Source: Clostridia bacterium
Lineage (GTDB): Bacteria; Bacillota; Clostridia; Christensenellales; CAG-1252
DNA: 5,109 nt
Direction of reading: 5' to 3'
NCBI GenBank assembly: GCA_016296985.1
Contig: JAEDHM010000099.1
Coordinates: forward strand, 1-5,109
Under the pieces are notes generated by a model, which saw only the letters and a program-made list of their open reading frames with translations, searched no databases and was not told the DNA's origin. Position numbers and translations under genes: made by a program. This document shows, in pieces, positions 1-5,109 of this stretch (its first letter is position 1; each line of letters opens with the position of its first letter).

Positions 1-342
1 TATATGTATTTTGGGAATTACTAAACTTGGTTCAATAACTGATATGTGAAATTTAAAATACTTAATGCTTACATCATTAGAATATAAAGTTCTATTTTTA
101 TATAACATTTTTTCTTCTTCAAAAAGAATACTATTATTTGCTTTCTTGTTTAATATGAATATTATCAGATTAAGGAAAAGCCACAATAACAAACAAGAAA
201 TAATTATTATCAAACTTGTTATATCTATACTTTTATCAATTAATAAAGAACAAACAAAGTAAACCAATGAAGGTATAAAAGTAATTATCAATAATGAACC
301 AAATATTATTTTTAATAAATTAGAATATAAATATCTGCGCAT
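1..342 (-). CDS. Two-helix membrane protein with PH-like C-terminal domain (partial, runs off the window)
   Basis: I do not recognise a named family. The minus-strand frame is open from ATG at 342 to base 1 (114 codons) with no stop, so the C-terminus lies outside the window. Residues about 8-35 and 41-64 are two strongly hydrophobic stretches, joined by a short polar loop (IDKSID), so it is probably an inner-membrane protein. From about residue 65 the chain becomes polar and beta-like (SILFEEEKMLYKN, then IEPSLVIPKIHI). This resembles the start of bacterial PH-like domains that follow a membrane anchor. That domain call is inference from pattern only. A GGTGG ribosome binding site (plus-strand CCACC, 352-356) lies 9 bases before the ATG and supports this start. 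The start is 18 bases downstream of the stop of a similar, broken gene, so the two look like one minus-strand operon. Its DNA is far more AT-rich than uppP, ychF or argS, which suggests transfer. The plus-strand frame at 65-262 is its shadow. Confidence 0.62.
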   Translation of the reverse strand, partial: MRRYLYSNLLKIIFGSLLIITFIPSLVYFVCSLLIDKSIDITSLIIIISCLLLWLFLNLIIFILNKKANNSILFEEEKMLYKNRTLYSNDVSIKYFKFHISVIEPSLVIPKIHI

Positions 343-360
343 ACTTTCTATCCACCATTC

Positions 361-680
361 TTAATAAGTAGTAAATTTAATTAATTCAGAACTCAATTCA
401 GAATAATTTTTACTTTTTTTAAGTAAAATAACAATTTTTTTATCATTTGAATGTATGATATATGCTTTACTTTTATAAGTTCCTAAAATAAGTGCTGGTA
501 TTGTTTTTAGTTCAACTTTATTCATTTCTGCTAATTTGATTTGTCTTCTCTTTGAAAATTACTTTTTATAAATTATCGAATCATCTAATAGAATCCAGTA
601 CCCATAAAAGAATTTTAGCAAAAAATACACAATAAGTAAAGATTCTTTAACTAAACTGTAATTCAACGCAAACTTCACCA
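361..680 (-). pseudogene. Broken paralogue of the adjacent PH-like membrane protein (5' end lost, in-frame stop)
   Basis: Read on the minus strand, one frame continues from the repeat border (about 680) to TAA at 361-363, interrupted only by a TAA at 559-561. Before the stop it encodes a hydrophobic stretch (SLLIVYFLLKFF) followed by YWILLDDSIIYKK. After it come FSKRRQIKLAEMNKVELK, TIPALILGTYKSKAYIIHS and a lysine-rich end finishing FTTY. The layout follows the neighbouring protein: ILLDDSIIYKK matches its ILFEEEKMLYKN, and IPALIL matches its EPSLVI. I therefore read it as the same family, PH-like by appearance. Its first membrane helix is missing and the repeat cluster begins there. An internal ATG at 525 could give a 54-residue product, but it has no good ribosome binding site. 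The frame is open past the border into the repeat, up to an ATG at 747, but that part is repeat sequence. The right border is approximate. It might instead be a decayed single gene or a sequencing error at one base. Confidence 0.5.
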
Positions 681-685
681 CAAAT

Positions 686-729
686 CGGTGTCCTTTCCAG
701 GAGATTCCACGCTTCGCTCTGAATGACAG
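686..729. repeat. Repeat unit 1
   Basis: A short unit: the TCCTTTCCAGGAGATTC block, a ten-base centre containing CGCTTCGC, and the CTCTGAATGACAG block. It is closest to unit 3 in size and sequence. Its left edge is the point where the AT-rich pseudogene sequence ends. Confidence 0.75.
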
Positions 730-743
730 AATAAAGAGCACAG

Positions 744-771
744 TCATCTCGAGCGTAGTCGAGAGATCTCC
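744..771. repeat. CTCGA-TCGAG hairpin element between repeat units
   Basis: CTCGA at 748-752 pairs with TCGAG at 759-763 around a GCGTAG loop, followed by AGATCTCC. The string TCATCTCGAGCGTAGTCGAG differs from the flanking units but belongs to the same class of small palindromic repeat. It has no T-tract, so it is not a terminator. Confidence 0.6.
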
Positions 772-790
772 TTGCTTGTGGTAAGAATAG

Positions 791-883
791 CGGTGCCTTT
801 CCAGGAGATAAACCCTTCCCAGGAGTTTCTTCGGGCATTATATGCCCTCTGAATGACATGCTTCGCTACGCTCTGAATGACAG
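791..883. repeat. Repeat unit 2 (enlarged, composite)
   Basis: It starts CGGTGCCTTTCCAGGAGAT, one T shorter than units 1 and 3, has a second CCCAGGAG-like block (818-825) and carries two CTCTGAATGACA blocks (847-858 and 871-882). Between them is a GCTTCGCTACGCTC centre. It also contains a perfect hairpin, GGGCAT-TAT-ATGCCC (833-847). It looks like two units merged or one unit inserted into another. Confidence 0.7.
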
Positions 884-905
884 TATGAGGGGGTGCTTAA
901 CAAAG

Positions 906-951
906 CGGTGTCCTTTCCAGGAGATTCTTCGCCTTCGGCTCTGAATGACAG
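906..951. repeat. Repeat unit 3, flanked by a direct repeat
   Basis: The same two end blocks as unit 1, with a GCCTTCGGC hairpin at 931-939 in the centre. The sequence before it (about 881-908, CAGTATGAGGGGGTGCTTAA followed by CAAAGCGG) recurs after it (about 949-973) with small changes, so the unit sits between imperfect direct repeats. This fits tandem duplication or slippage. Confidence 0.75.
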
Positions 952-974
952 TATGGGGGGCTTAACAAATCGGT

Positions 975-1179
975 ACGCTATGCGGCAGACAGACTTAATA
1001 CCGAGGTAAAGTTTACCGACGACGCCTTGGGAATGTTGGTAAAAGTGCCTCGTGTTTTCCTTAAACTCGTCTTGCAAGGTTGCGTTGATTGGGCAAATGA
1101 AAACGGTTGCAAAACCATTACCGCAAAGGAAATGCAAATCATCAACGACAAAAAGTCGAAGGAAAAGAAAAAACGCTAA
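975..1179 (+). pseudogene. C-terminal fragment resembling the PCP_red domain (5' end missing)
   Basis: The frame ending in TAA at 1177-1179 reads VRYAADRLNTEVKF, TDDALGMLVKVPRVFLK, LVLQGCVDWANENG, CKTITAKEMQIIND, then a lysine-rich tail ending KEKKKR. The pattern 'TxxAxxxLxKVP ... WAxExG ... IT' matches what I know of PCP_red (PF08369), a small helical domain found at the end of the light-independent protochlorophyllide reductase B subunit and in small stand-alone proteins of non-photosynthetic bacteria. The match is by eye. No credible start codon or ribosome binding site precedes it. Going upstream, the frame enters the repeat at about 974 and meets a TGA at 946-948. Base and codon use resemble ychF and argS, unlike the AT-rich DNA left of the repeats. 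Its stop overlaps the convergent stop of uppP by a few bases. It may be a gene cut by the repeat or an assembly joint. I assign no function to the fragment. Confidence 0.5.
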
Positions 1180-1964
1180 ATAAAAAAGGAAATTATGCCA
1201 AGGGATAAAGTGTACAAGGCGAAGGGGATATTCCCTTTCGACAAAAGCCTAAGCATAAATTTCAAGGATAAAAAACCGAATATAAAGGAAGTGATAAAAC
1301 CGCTTAAAAGGGTTTCGATAGCAAAGCTTTCGCCCCCTTGAATGGTAAGCAATTCCATCACCGTTCCGCCTAAGATTATGGGAAGGGAAAGAAGAAAAGA
1401 AAAGGTTGTCGCTTCCTTTTTTTCTATCCCCATCATTTCCATTGTGGAAATGGTACTACCGCTTCGACTTAAACCCGGGAGAGTGGCAAAGCCCTGCATA
1501 ATCCCCGTTGCAAGCGCCTTGAAAAGGGCGGATTTTCCCATTTTTGTTGAAGATAGAAAAAGGGGTTTTGGCTCTTTTTTGTAGCTTGTTAAAAAGGAAG
1601 AAAAAAGCAAAACCGAGGTTGCAAAAAAGCCTATTGGTAAATATTTTCCGTCTAAAAATTCCTTTCCGAAAAATAGGAATAAAAAGGCGATAAAGACGGT
1701 GGGAAGAGTGGCGAAAAACAAAAATCCGCTTTGAGGTGAGAAAGGGTGCCTTATTACCTGCCACAGACTTTTTCGCATTAAAATCACCACCGCCAAAAGG
1801 GTGCCGAGATGAAGGGTAAGGTTGAGAAAAAGAGAGGGTTTTATACCGCCTAAACGCTCTATTAAAATCAAATGTCCGCTTGAGGAGATAGGGAGAAATT
1901 CGGTCAAACCTTGGGTGATACCCAAGAGGACGCCTTGCAAAAGATTTTTCCAAAAACTTTCCAT
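1176..1964 (-). CDS. uppP: Undecaprenyl-diphosphate phosphatase UppP (BacA)
   Basis: This integral membrane enzyme removes a phosphate from undecaprenyl diphosphate, regenerating the lipid carrier for peptidoglycan and other wall polymers. Extra copies give bacitracin resistance in known species. The 262-residue product has the usual family length (about 265-280). The signature regions are present: QGLTEFLPISSSGH at residues 18-31, with the acidic/Gln pair and the His of the active site, and LPGLSRSGST at 162-171, with the catalytic Arg. Most of the rest is hydrophobic helices (for example 80-100, 110-126, 187-207 and 220-240). I chose ATG at 1964 because MESFWKNLLQGVLLG is the normal N-terminus. 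A longer frame to 2111 would run into ychF. The ribosome binding site is weak (TAGAG, 1971-1975). It is divergent from ychF and convergent with the PCP_red-like fragment, overlapping its stop by 4 bases. Confidence 0.95.
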   Translation of the reverse strand: MESFWKNLLQGVLLGITQGLTEFLPISSSGHLILIERLGGIKPSLFLNLTLHLGTLLAVVILMRKSLWQVIRHPFSPQSGFLFFATLPTVFIAFLFLFFGKEFLDGKYLPIGFFATSVLLFSSFLTSYKKEPKPLFLSSTKMGKSALFKALATGIMQGFATLPGLSRSGSTISTMEMMGIEKKEATTFSFLLSLPIILGGTVMELLTIQGGESFAIETLLSGFITSFIFGFLSLKFMLRLLSKGNIPFALYTLSLGIISFFI

Positions 1965-1991
1965 AATATTCTCTATGCGGTAAAATGCCCC

Positions 1992-1997
1992 ATTATA
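1992..1997 (-). promoter_or_regulatory. Probable -10 element of the uppP promoter
   Basis: The minus strand reads TATAAT here, about 28 bases before the uppP ATG. This would give a leader of about 20 bases. No good -35 is visible at 16-18 bases upstream (CACAGC or similar), so the promoter may be weak or activator-dependent. It nearly touches the -35 of the divergent ychF promoter. Confidence 0.45.
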
Positions 1998-1998
1998 C

Positions 1999-2027
1999 TT
2001 GTATAAAATCTTTTGCTGTGCTATAAT
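1999..2027 (+). promoter_or_regulatory. Sigma-70-type promoter for ychF-argS
   Basis: TTGTAT (1999-2004) and a perfect TATAAT (2022-2027) are separated by 17 bases, the ideal spacing. Transcription would start near 2034, giving a very short leader of about 15 bases before the ychF ATG at 2050. That leaves little room for an RNA switch. Confidence 0.75.
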
Positions 2028-2037
2028 CAAGCGGAAA

Positions 2038-2043
2038 AAGGAG
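2038..2043 (+). promoter_or_regulatory. Ribosome binding site of ychF
   Basis: AAGGAG lies 6 bases before the ATG at 2050. It settles the start: an in-frame upstream ATG at 1999 falls inside the promoter -35 and would add 17 residues absent from the family. Confidence 0.9.
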
Positions 2044-2049
2044 ATAAAA

Positions 2050-3141
2050 ATGAAACTTGGCGTAGTAGGTTTACCCAACGTGGGAAAGTCAACTTTATTT
2101 AATGCAATCACAAAAGCCGGGGCAGAATGCGCAAACTATCCTTTCTGCACCATTGAGCCTAACGTAGGCGTCGTCGCCGTACCCGACAAACGTCTTGACG
2201 TTTTGACAAAGATGTACAACTCGCAAAAAACCACCCCTGCGGTGCTTGAGTTTGTGGATATCGCAGGTCTTGTCAAGGGCGCGTCAAAGGGCGAAGGTCT
2301 TGGCAACAAGTTTTTGTCCCATATCCGTGAGGTGGATGCTATTGCCCACGTGGTACGCTGTTTTGAAGACGACAACGTTACCCACGTTGCCAACAAGGTT
2401 GATCCTATCGCTGATATCGAAACCATTGAATTGGAATTGATTTTTGCGGATATGGAAGCGGTGGAAAAAAGGCTTAACAAGGTGAAAAACCAAGCCAAAA
2501 ACGGGGATAAAAAACTTAAGGAAGAAATCGTCCTTATTGAAAACATTTACGCTACCCTTGAAAAGGGAACCCCTATTCGTCGCGCCGATTTGAGCGAGGA
2601 AGAAAAGGCTCTTGTAAAGGATATGTTCCTTCTCACCGACAAGCCGGTAATTTACGTTGCCAACATTGGCGAAGGCGATTTGGGAAAAGAGGACAATCGC
2701 CACGTTTTGGCAGTCAAGGCTTTGGCTGAAAAGGAAAATGCCGAGGTTATCTCCCTTTGCGCAAAGGTTGAGGAAGAACTTGCGGTTTTGGAGGAAGAAG
2801 ACAGGGCAATCTTCGCCGAGGAATACGGTATTCATGAAAGCGGTCTTGAAAGATTGATAACCGTTGGTTATCACACCTTGGGACTTATCAGCTATCTCAC
2901 CGCCGGCGAAAAGGAAACAAGGGCTTGGACCATTGTAAAAGGCACTAAGGCTCCCGGCGCTGCAGGAAAGATTCACAGCGACTTTGAAAAAGGCTTTATC
3001 CGCGCCGAAATCGTAACTTACGAGGATTTGGTCGCTTGCGGAAGTATTGCCGCTGCAAAGGAAAAAGGTCTTTACAGAAGCGAAGGTAAAGAATACGTCA
3101 TGAAGGACGGCGACGTAGTTTTGTTTAGATTCAACGTTTAG
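2050..3141 (+). CDS. ychF: Redox-regulated ATPase / ribosome-binding GTPase-family protein YchF (OLA1 family)
   Basis: A cytosolic P-loop protein of the Obg-like family, known to bind ribosomes and to hydrolyse ATP in preference to GTP. It is linked to translation and stress responses. The 363 residues match the usual length (363-366). The G1 motif GLPNVGKST is at residues 7-15, and DIAGLVKGASKGEGLGNKFL, the family hallmark, starts at residue 70. The G4 position has NIGE (205-208) where GTP-specific relatives have NKxD, in line with the ATP preference of the family. A charged, probably coiled-coil region covers about 130-190. The C-terminal TGS domain covers about 281-363 (AWTIVKGTKAPGAAGKIHSD ... 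GDVVLFRFNV). The start at 2050 is fixed by the family N-terminus MKLGVVG and AAGGAG upstream. It is the first gene of a pair with argS, only 8 bases apart, and is expressed from the TTGTAT-17-TATAAT promoter. Nothing is missing. Confidence 0.97.
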   Translation: MKLGVVGLPNVGKSTLFNAITKAGAECANYPFCTIEPNVGVVAVPDKRLDVLTKMYNSQKTTPAVLEFVDIAGLVKGASKGEGLGNKFLSHIREVDAIAHVVRCFEDDNVTHVANKVDPIADIETIELELIFADMEAVEKRLNKVKNQAKNGDKKLKEEIVLIENIYATLEKGTPIRRADLSEEEKALVKDMFLLTDKPVIYVANIGEGDLGKEDNRHVLAVKALAEKENAEVISLCAKVEEELAVLEEEDRAIFAEEYGIHESGLERLITVGYHTLGLISYLTAGEKETRAWTIVKGTKAPGAAGKIHSDFEKGFIRAEIVTYEDLVACGSIAAAKEKGLYRSEGKEYVMKDGDVVLFRFNV

Positions 3142-3144
3142 GAG
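3139..3144 (+). promoter_or_regulatory. Ribosome binding site of argS overlapping the ychF stop
   Basis: TAGGAG contains both the ychF stop codon (TAG, 3139-3141) and the GGAG core for argS, 5 bases before its ATG. This layout favours coupled translation of the two genes. Confidence 0.8.
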
Positions 3145-3149
3145 AGATT

Positions 3150-4844
3150 ATGTACGAAAAAGAGATATCAAAACTTATTGCCCTTGCCGTTGGCGAAGGC
3201 TTGAGTGAAAGTGAAATTGAAAATTTGCTTGTTCCCCCCAAAGATATATCCTTGGGCGATATTTGTATGCCTTGTTTCCGCTTGGCAAAGGCTTTTAGGA
3301 AAAACCCCGTGGCTATTGCCGAGGAGTTGGCAACAAAGATTGAAAAGCCTTCCTTTATAAGCGATATTAAGGCGGTAAGCGGATATTTGAATTTCAAATT
3401 TTCCGCATCATCTTCCGCAAAGTTGGTTATCGAAGAGGTTTTGGAGCAAAAGGATAAATACGGTTGCTCTACCGAGGGAGAGGGAAAAACCATTTGTATC
3501 GACTACAGTTCGGTAAACATTTGCAAACCCTTGCACATGGGTCACCTTTCCACCACCGTTATCGGCGCCGCTTTATACCGTATCCACAAGGCTTTGGGCT
3601 ATGACGTGGTTGGTATAAACCACTTGGGCGACTGGGGTACTCAGTTTGGTAAAATGATCGTTGCTTTCAAGCTTTGGGGCGACAAGGACAAGATTGACGC
3701 AAACGGCGTAAAGGCTTTGCATGAAATCTACGTTAAATACCACCAAGAGGCTGAAATCAACCCTGCTTTGGACGACGAGGCAAGGGCTTGGTTTAAGAAA
3801 ATCGAGGACGGCGACAGCGAGGCAATCCAGCTTTACAACTGGTTTAAGGAAGTTACTTTGAAAGAGGTAAACCGTGTGTTTGACAGACTTGAAGTACCTT
3901 TTGACAGTTATAACGGCGAGGCTTTCTACAATGACAAAATGGCTCCCGTACTTGACCGCTTGAAGGACAAGGGTTTGCTTAAAGAAAGCGAGGGCGCGCA
4001 AGTGGTTGAATTTGAGGATATGCCCCCTTGTTTGCTTGTCAAAAAGGACGGCGCTACCCTTTACGCTACCCGTGATTTGGCGGCGGCTTATTACCGCAAG
4101 GCTACCTACAACTTCTACAAGTGCCTTTACGTAGTTGCCTATCAACAAAATCTCCATTTCAAGCAGTTCTTTAAGGTGCTCGAGCTTGCCGGCGAGCCTT
4201 GGGCAAAGGATATGCATCACGTTTCCTTTGGTATGGTGTCTTTGGAAGAAGGCTCTATGTCCACAAGATCGGGCAACGTGGTATATCTTGAAGACGTTAT
4301 CAACAAGGCGGTGGACAAGGCAAGGTCTATCGTTGAAGAGAAAAACCCCACCCTTGCAAACAAGGAAGAGGTTGCCGAAATGGTCGGCGTGGGAAGCGTT
4401 GTATTCTCCGCTTTGGTAAACGGTAGAATTAAGGATATCGTTTTCAGTTATGACAAGGTTTTAAACTTCGAGGGAGAAACCTGCCCCTACGTTCAATATA
4501 CCTACGCAAGATGTTCAAGCTTGCTTGCTCGCGCAGGTGAGGACGTGGATTTTTCAAAGGGCGATTACAGTGTTTTAGACGACGACAACTCGAAAGAGCT
4601 TGTCCGCGCTTTAAGTGAATACAAAAAAGCAGTTAAGGAATCGGCGGAAAAATTCGAGCCCTATCTTGTTACTCGCTCGGTACTCAATATTTGCGGACTT
4701 TTCAACAAGTTCTATTTTGAAAACCGCATCCTAAACGCTCCCGAAGGTGTGAAAGAGGCACGTCTTGCCCTCACTTCGGCGGTGCGCACCGTTATCAAAA
4801 ACGGCTTTGGGCTTTTGGGAATTAAGGTACCCGAAAAAATGTAA
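3150..4844 (+). CDS. argS: Arginyl-tRNA synthetase (class I)
   Basis: It charges tRNA-Arg with arginine using ATP, in the cytosol. The protein is 564 residues, close to the usual bacterial length of about 550-580, and appears complete, ending in PEKM as many ArgRS do. Domains in order are the N-terminal additional domain (about 1-105), the Rossmann catalytic core and the C-terminal anticodon-binding (DALR) domain (about 445-564). The HIGH motif is HMGH at 129-132, preceded by SSVNICKPL. DWGTQFG is at 161-167 and TRDLAA at 307-312. The KMSKS position reads SMSTRSGN at 369-376, so the canonical second lysine is an arginine, a common departure in this family. YVQYTYARCSSLL (447-459) is the conserved opening of the anticodon domain. 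It is the second gene of the ychF pair, probably co-transcribed and translationally coupled, and is followed by a strong terminator. No T-box-like leader is visible in front of it. Confidence 0.97.
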   Translation: MYEKEISKLIALAVGEGLSESEIENLLVPPKDISLGDICMPCFRLAKAFRKNPVAIAEELATKIEKPSFISDIKAVSGYLNFKFSASSSAKLVIEEVLEQKDKYGCSTEGEGKTICIDYSSVNICKPLHMGHLSTTVIGAALYRIHKALGYDVVGINHLGDWGTQFGKMIVAFKLWGDKDKIDANGVKALHEIYVKYHQEAEINPALDDEARAWFKKIEDGDSEAIQLYNWFKEVTLKEVNRVFDRLEVPFDSYNGEAFYNDKMAPVLDRLKDKGLLKESEGAQVVEFEDMPPCLLVKKDGATLYATRDLAAAYYRKATYNFYKCLYVVAYQQNLHFKQFFKVLELAGEPWAKDMHHVSFGMVSLEEGSMSTRSGNVVYLEDVINKAVDKARSIVEEKNPTLANKEEVAEMVGVGSVVFSALVNGRIKDIVFSYDKVLNFEGETCPYVQYTYARCSSLLARAGEDVDFSKGDYSVLDDDNSKELVRALSEYKKAVKESAEKFEPYLVTRSVLNICGLFNKFYFENRILNAPEGVKEARLALTSAVRTVIKNGFGLLGIKVPEKM

Positions 4845-4865
4845 TAAAAAATCTATTTTAAGAAG

Positions 4866-4900
4866 AAAAGCGGAGTTTTCCAAACTACCGCTTTTTTTTT
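4866..4900 (+). terminator. Intrinsic terminator after ychF-argS
   Basis: AAAAGCGG then AGTTT pair with AAACT and CCGCTTTT around a TCC loop, with a single unpaired A at 4887. A run of nine T follows (4892-4900). It begins about 20 bases after the argS stop. The A-run on its left side means it may also work for minus-strand transcripts. Confidence 0.9.
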
Positions 4901-5109
4901 GTTGTCGGATATATTTAAGTATAAATTCCCTATATCAAAAAAAAGAAGGATAAAAATCTAGATATAACATACTATAACAACGATAAATAGAAATAAGGGG
5001 AGATAAAAGATAAAAGGAGAGAAAAGTGGGAGGTGGAGTGTGGATCGAGAAAGACGGACGTTTGGTTGCTTAATTGCTTAGCAATTTGGGTGAAATAAGG
5101 ATAAGTGAG
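4901..5109. other. Non-coding purine-rich tail, no gene recognised
   Basis: After the terminator the plus strand is AT-rich and then markedly purine-rich (about 4987-5050: AAATAAGGGGAGATAAAAGA and similar). An AAAGGAG at about 5014-5020 is followed by GTG, opening only 16 codons (VGGGVWIEKDGRLVA) to a TAA, too short to support. The minus strand is open for about 46 codons from the window edge but is compositionally unconvincing. The next gene, if any, lies outside the window. Confidence 0.5.
5072..5086. repeat. Small perfect hairpin AATTGC-TTA-GCAATT
   Basis: Six paired bases on each side of a 3-base loop. No T-run follows on the plus strand, so it is not a standard terminator. It might be part of another interspersed repeat or a regulatory hairpin for a gene outside the window. 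Confidence 0.45.

Larger units (their letters stand above)
683..974. repeat. Interspersed repeat cluster (non-coding, hairpin-rich)
   Basis: This stretch holds three copies of a unit that begins CGGTG(T)CCTTTCCAGGAGAT and ends CTCTGAATGACAG, at about 686-729, 791-883 and 906-951. A CTCGAG...TCGAG hairpin element lies between the first two. The middle of each unit varies and is small and palindromic (for example GCCTTCGGC at 931-939). A spacer of the form CAGTATG-G-run-CTTAACAAA follows the second and third units. Minus-strand frames through it give low-complexity strings such as SFRAEGEESPGKD, which I regard as fortuitous translation of a widespread repeat and not protein. It lies between very AT-rich DNA on the left and moderate-GC housekeeping DNA on the right, and the genes on both sides are truncated against it. 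I do not know its formal family name. It resembles small non-autonomous palindromic repeats of the REP/MITE kind. Confidence 0.8.

Noticed and set aside
65..262. Plus-strand frame of 65 codons
   Set aside because: It is antisense to the better-supported partial membrane protein on the minus strand and has no convincing ribosome binding site.
748..763. Hairpin as a terminator
   Set aside because: No T-tract follows on either strand. It belongs to the repeat cluster.
683..974. CRISPR array
   Set aside because: The repeats vary in length, have irregular spacing, contain internal hairpins and include related rather than unique spacer sequence. No cas gene is visible.
559..1137. Minus-strand frames of 62, 70 and 99 codons with ATG starts across the repeats
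   Set aside because: Their translations (SFRAEGEESPGKD, CHSERSEACHS) are readings of the interspersed repeat. They change frame between units, lack ribosome binding sites, and the longest also crosses the antisense of the PCP_red-like fragment.
1965..2111. 49-residue N-terminal extension of uppP
   Set aside because: It would overlap ychF and its promoter on the other strand and is not part of the family. The start at 1964 matches known UppP N-termini.
2284..2976. Long minus-strand frame inside ychF (230 codons), with similar frames inside argS and uppP
   Set aside because: These are antisense shadows of strongly recognised genes, with no family resemblance of their own.
4902..4925. Promoter TTGTCG...TATAAA after the terminator
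   Set aside because: The spacer is only 12 bases, too short for a sigma-70-type promoter, and no gene follows within the window.

Overview
The window looks like chromosomal DNA of a low-to-moderate GC bacterium, most likely an uncultured Clostridia-type Bacillota. This placement is an inference. It rests on strong AGGAG-type ribosome binding sites, TTG...TATAAT promoters, a YchF and ArgS of ordinary bacterial size, and an interspersed repeat whose reading frame gives the 'SFRAxxEE/HSERSE' strings that I recall from many gut metagenome genomes. No tRNA, rRNA, CRISPR array or transposase is visible.

Layout. (1) Bases 1 to about 680 are very AT-rich and hold two genes on the minus strand. One is an intact but edge-truncated two-helix membrane protein (1-342). 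Just upstream of it is the broken remnant of a similar protein (361 to about 680). Both have a hydrophobic segment followed by a short beta-rich domain that resembles bacterial PH-like domains, and they look like tandem paralogues. (2) Bases about 683-974 are a cluster of non-coding interspersed repeats built from TCCTTTCCAGGAGA and CTCTGAATGACAG blocks with small hairpins between them. (3) Bases 975-1179 encode, on the plus strand, the C-terminal end of a protein resembling the PCP_red domain. Its 5' part is missing and the repeats lie where it should be. (4) Bases 1176-1964 (minus) are uppP, undecaprenyl-diphosphate phosphatase. (5) Bases 2050-4844 (plus) are ychF followed by argS, only 8 bases apart, ending in a strong intrinsic terminator at 4866-4900. 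(6) Bases 4901-5109 are a non-coding purine-rich tail with a small hairpin.

How it works together. The right-hand part is an ordinary housekeeping locus: cell-wall lipid-carrier recycling (uppP) transcribed divergently from a translation-related pair (ychF-argS), with closely packed divergent promoters between them. The left-hand part is an accessory region of different base composition. The repeat cluster sits exactly at the border, and the gene on each side of it is truncated at the repeat. This suggests that the repeats mark a recombination, insertion or assembly joint. The most notable observation is the tandem pair of PH-like membrane proteins, one of which carries an in-frame TAA where its neighbour has a TTA leucine codon. 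I see no convincing new multi-gene system.
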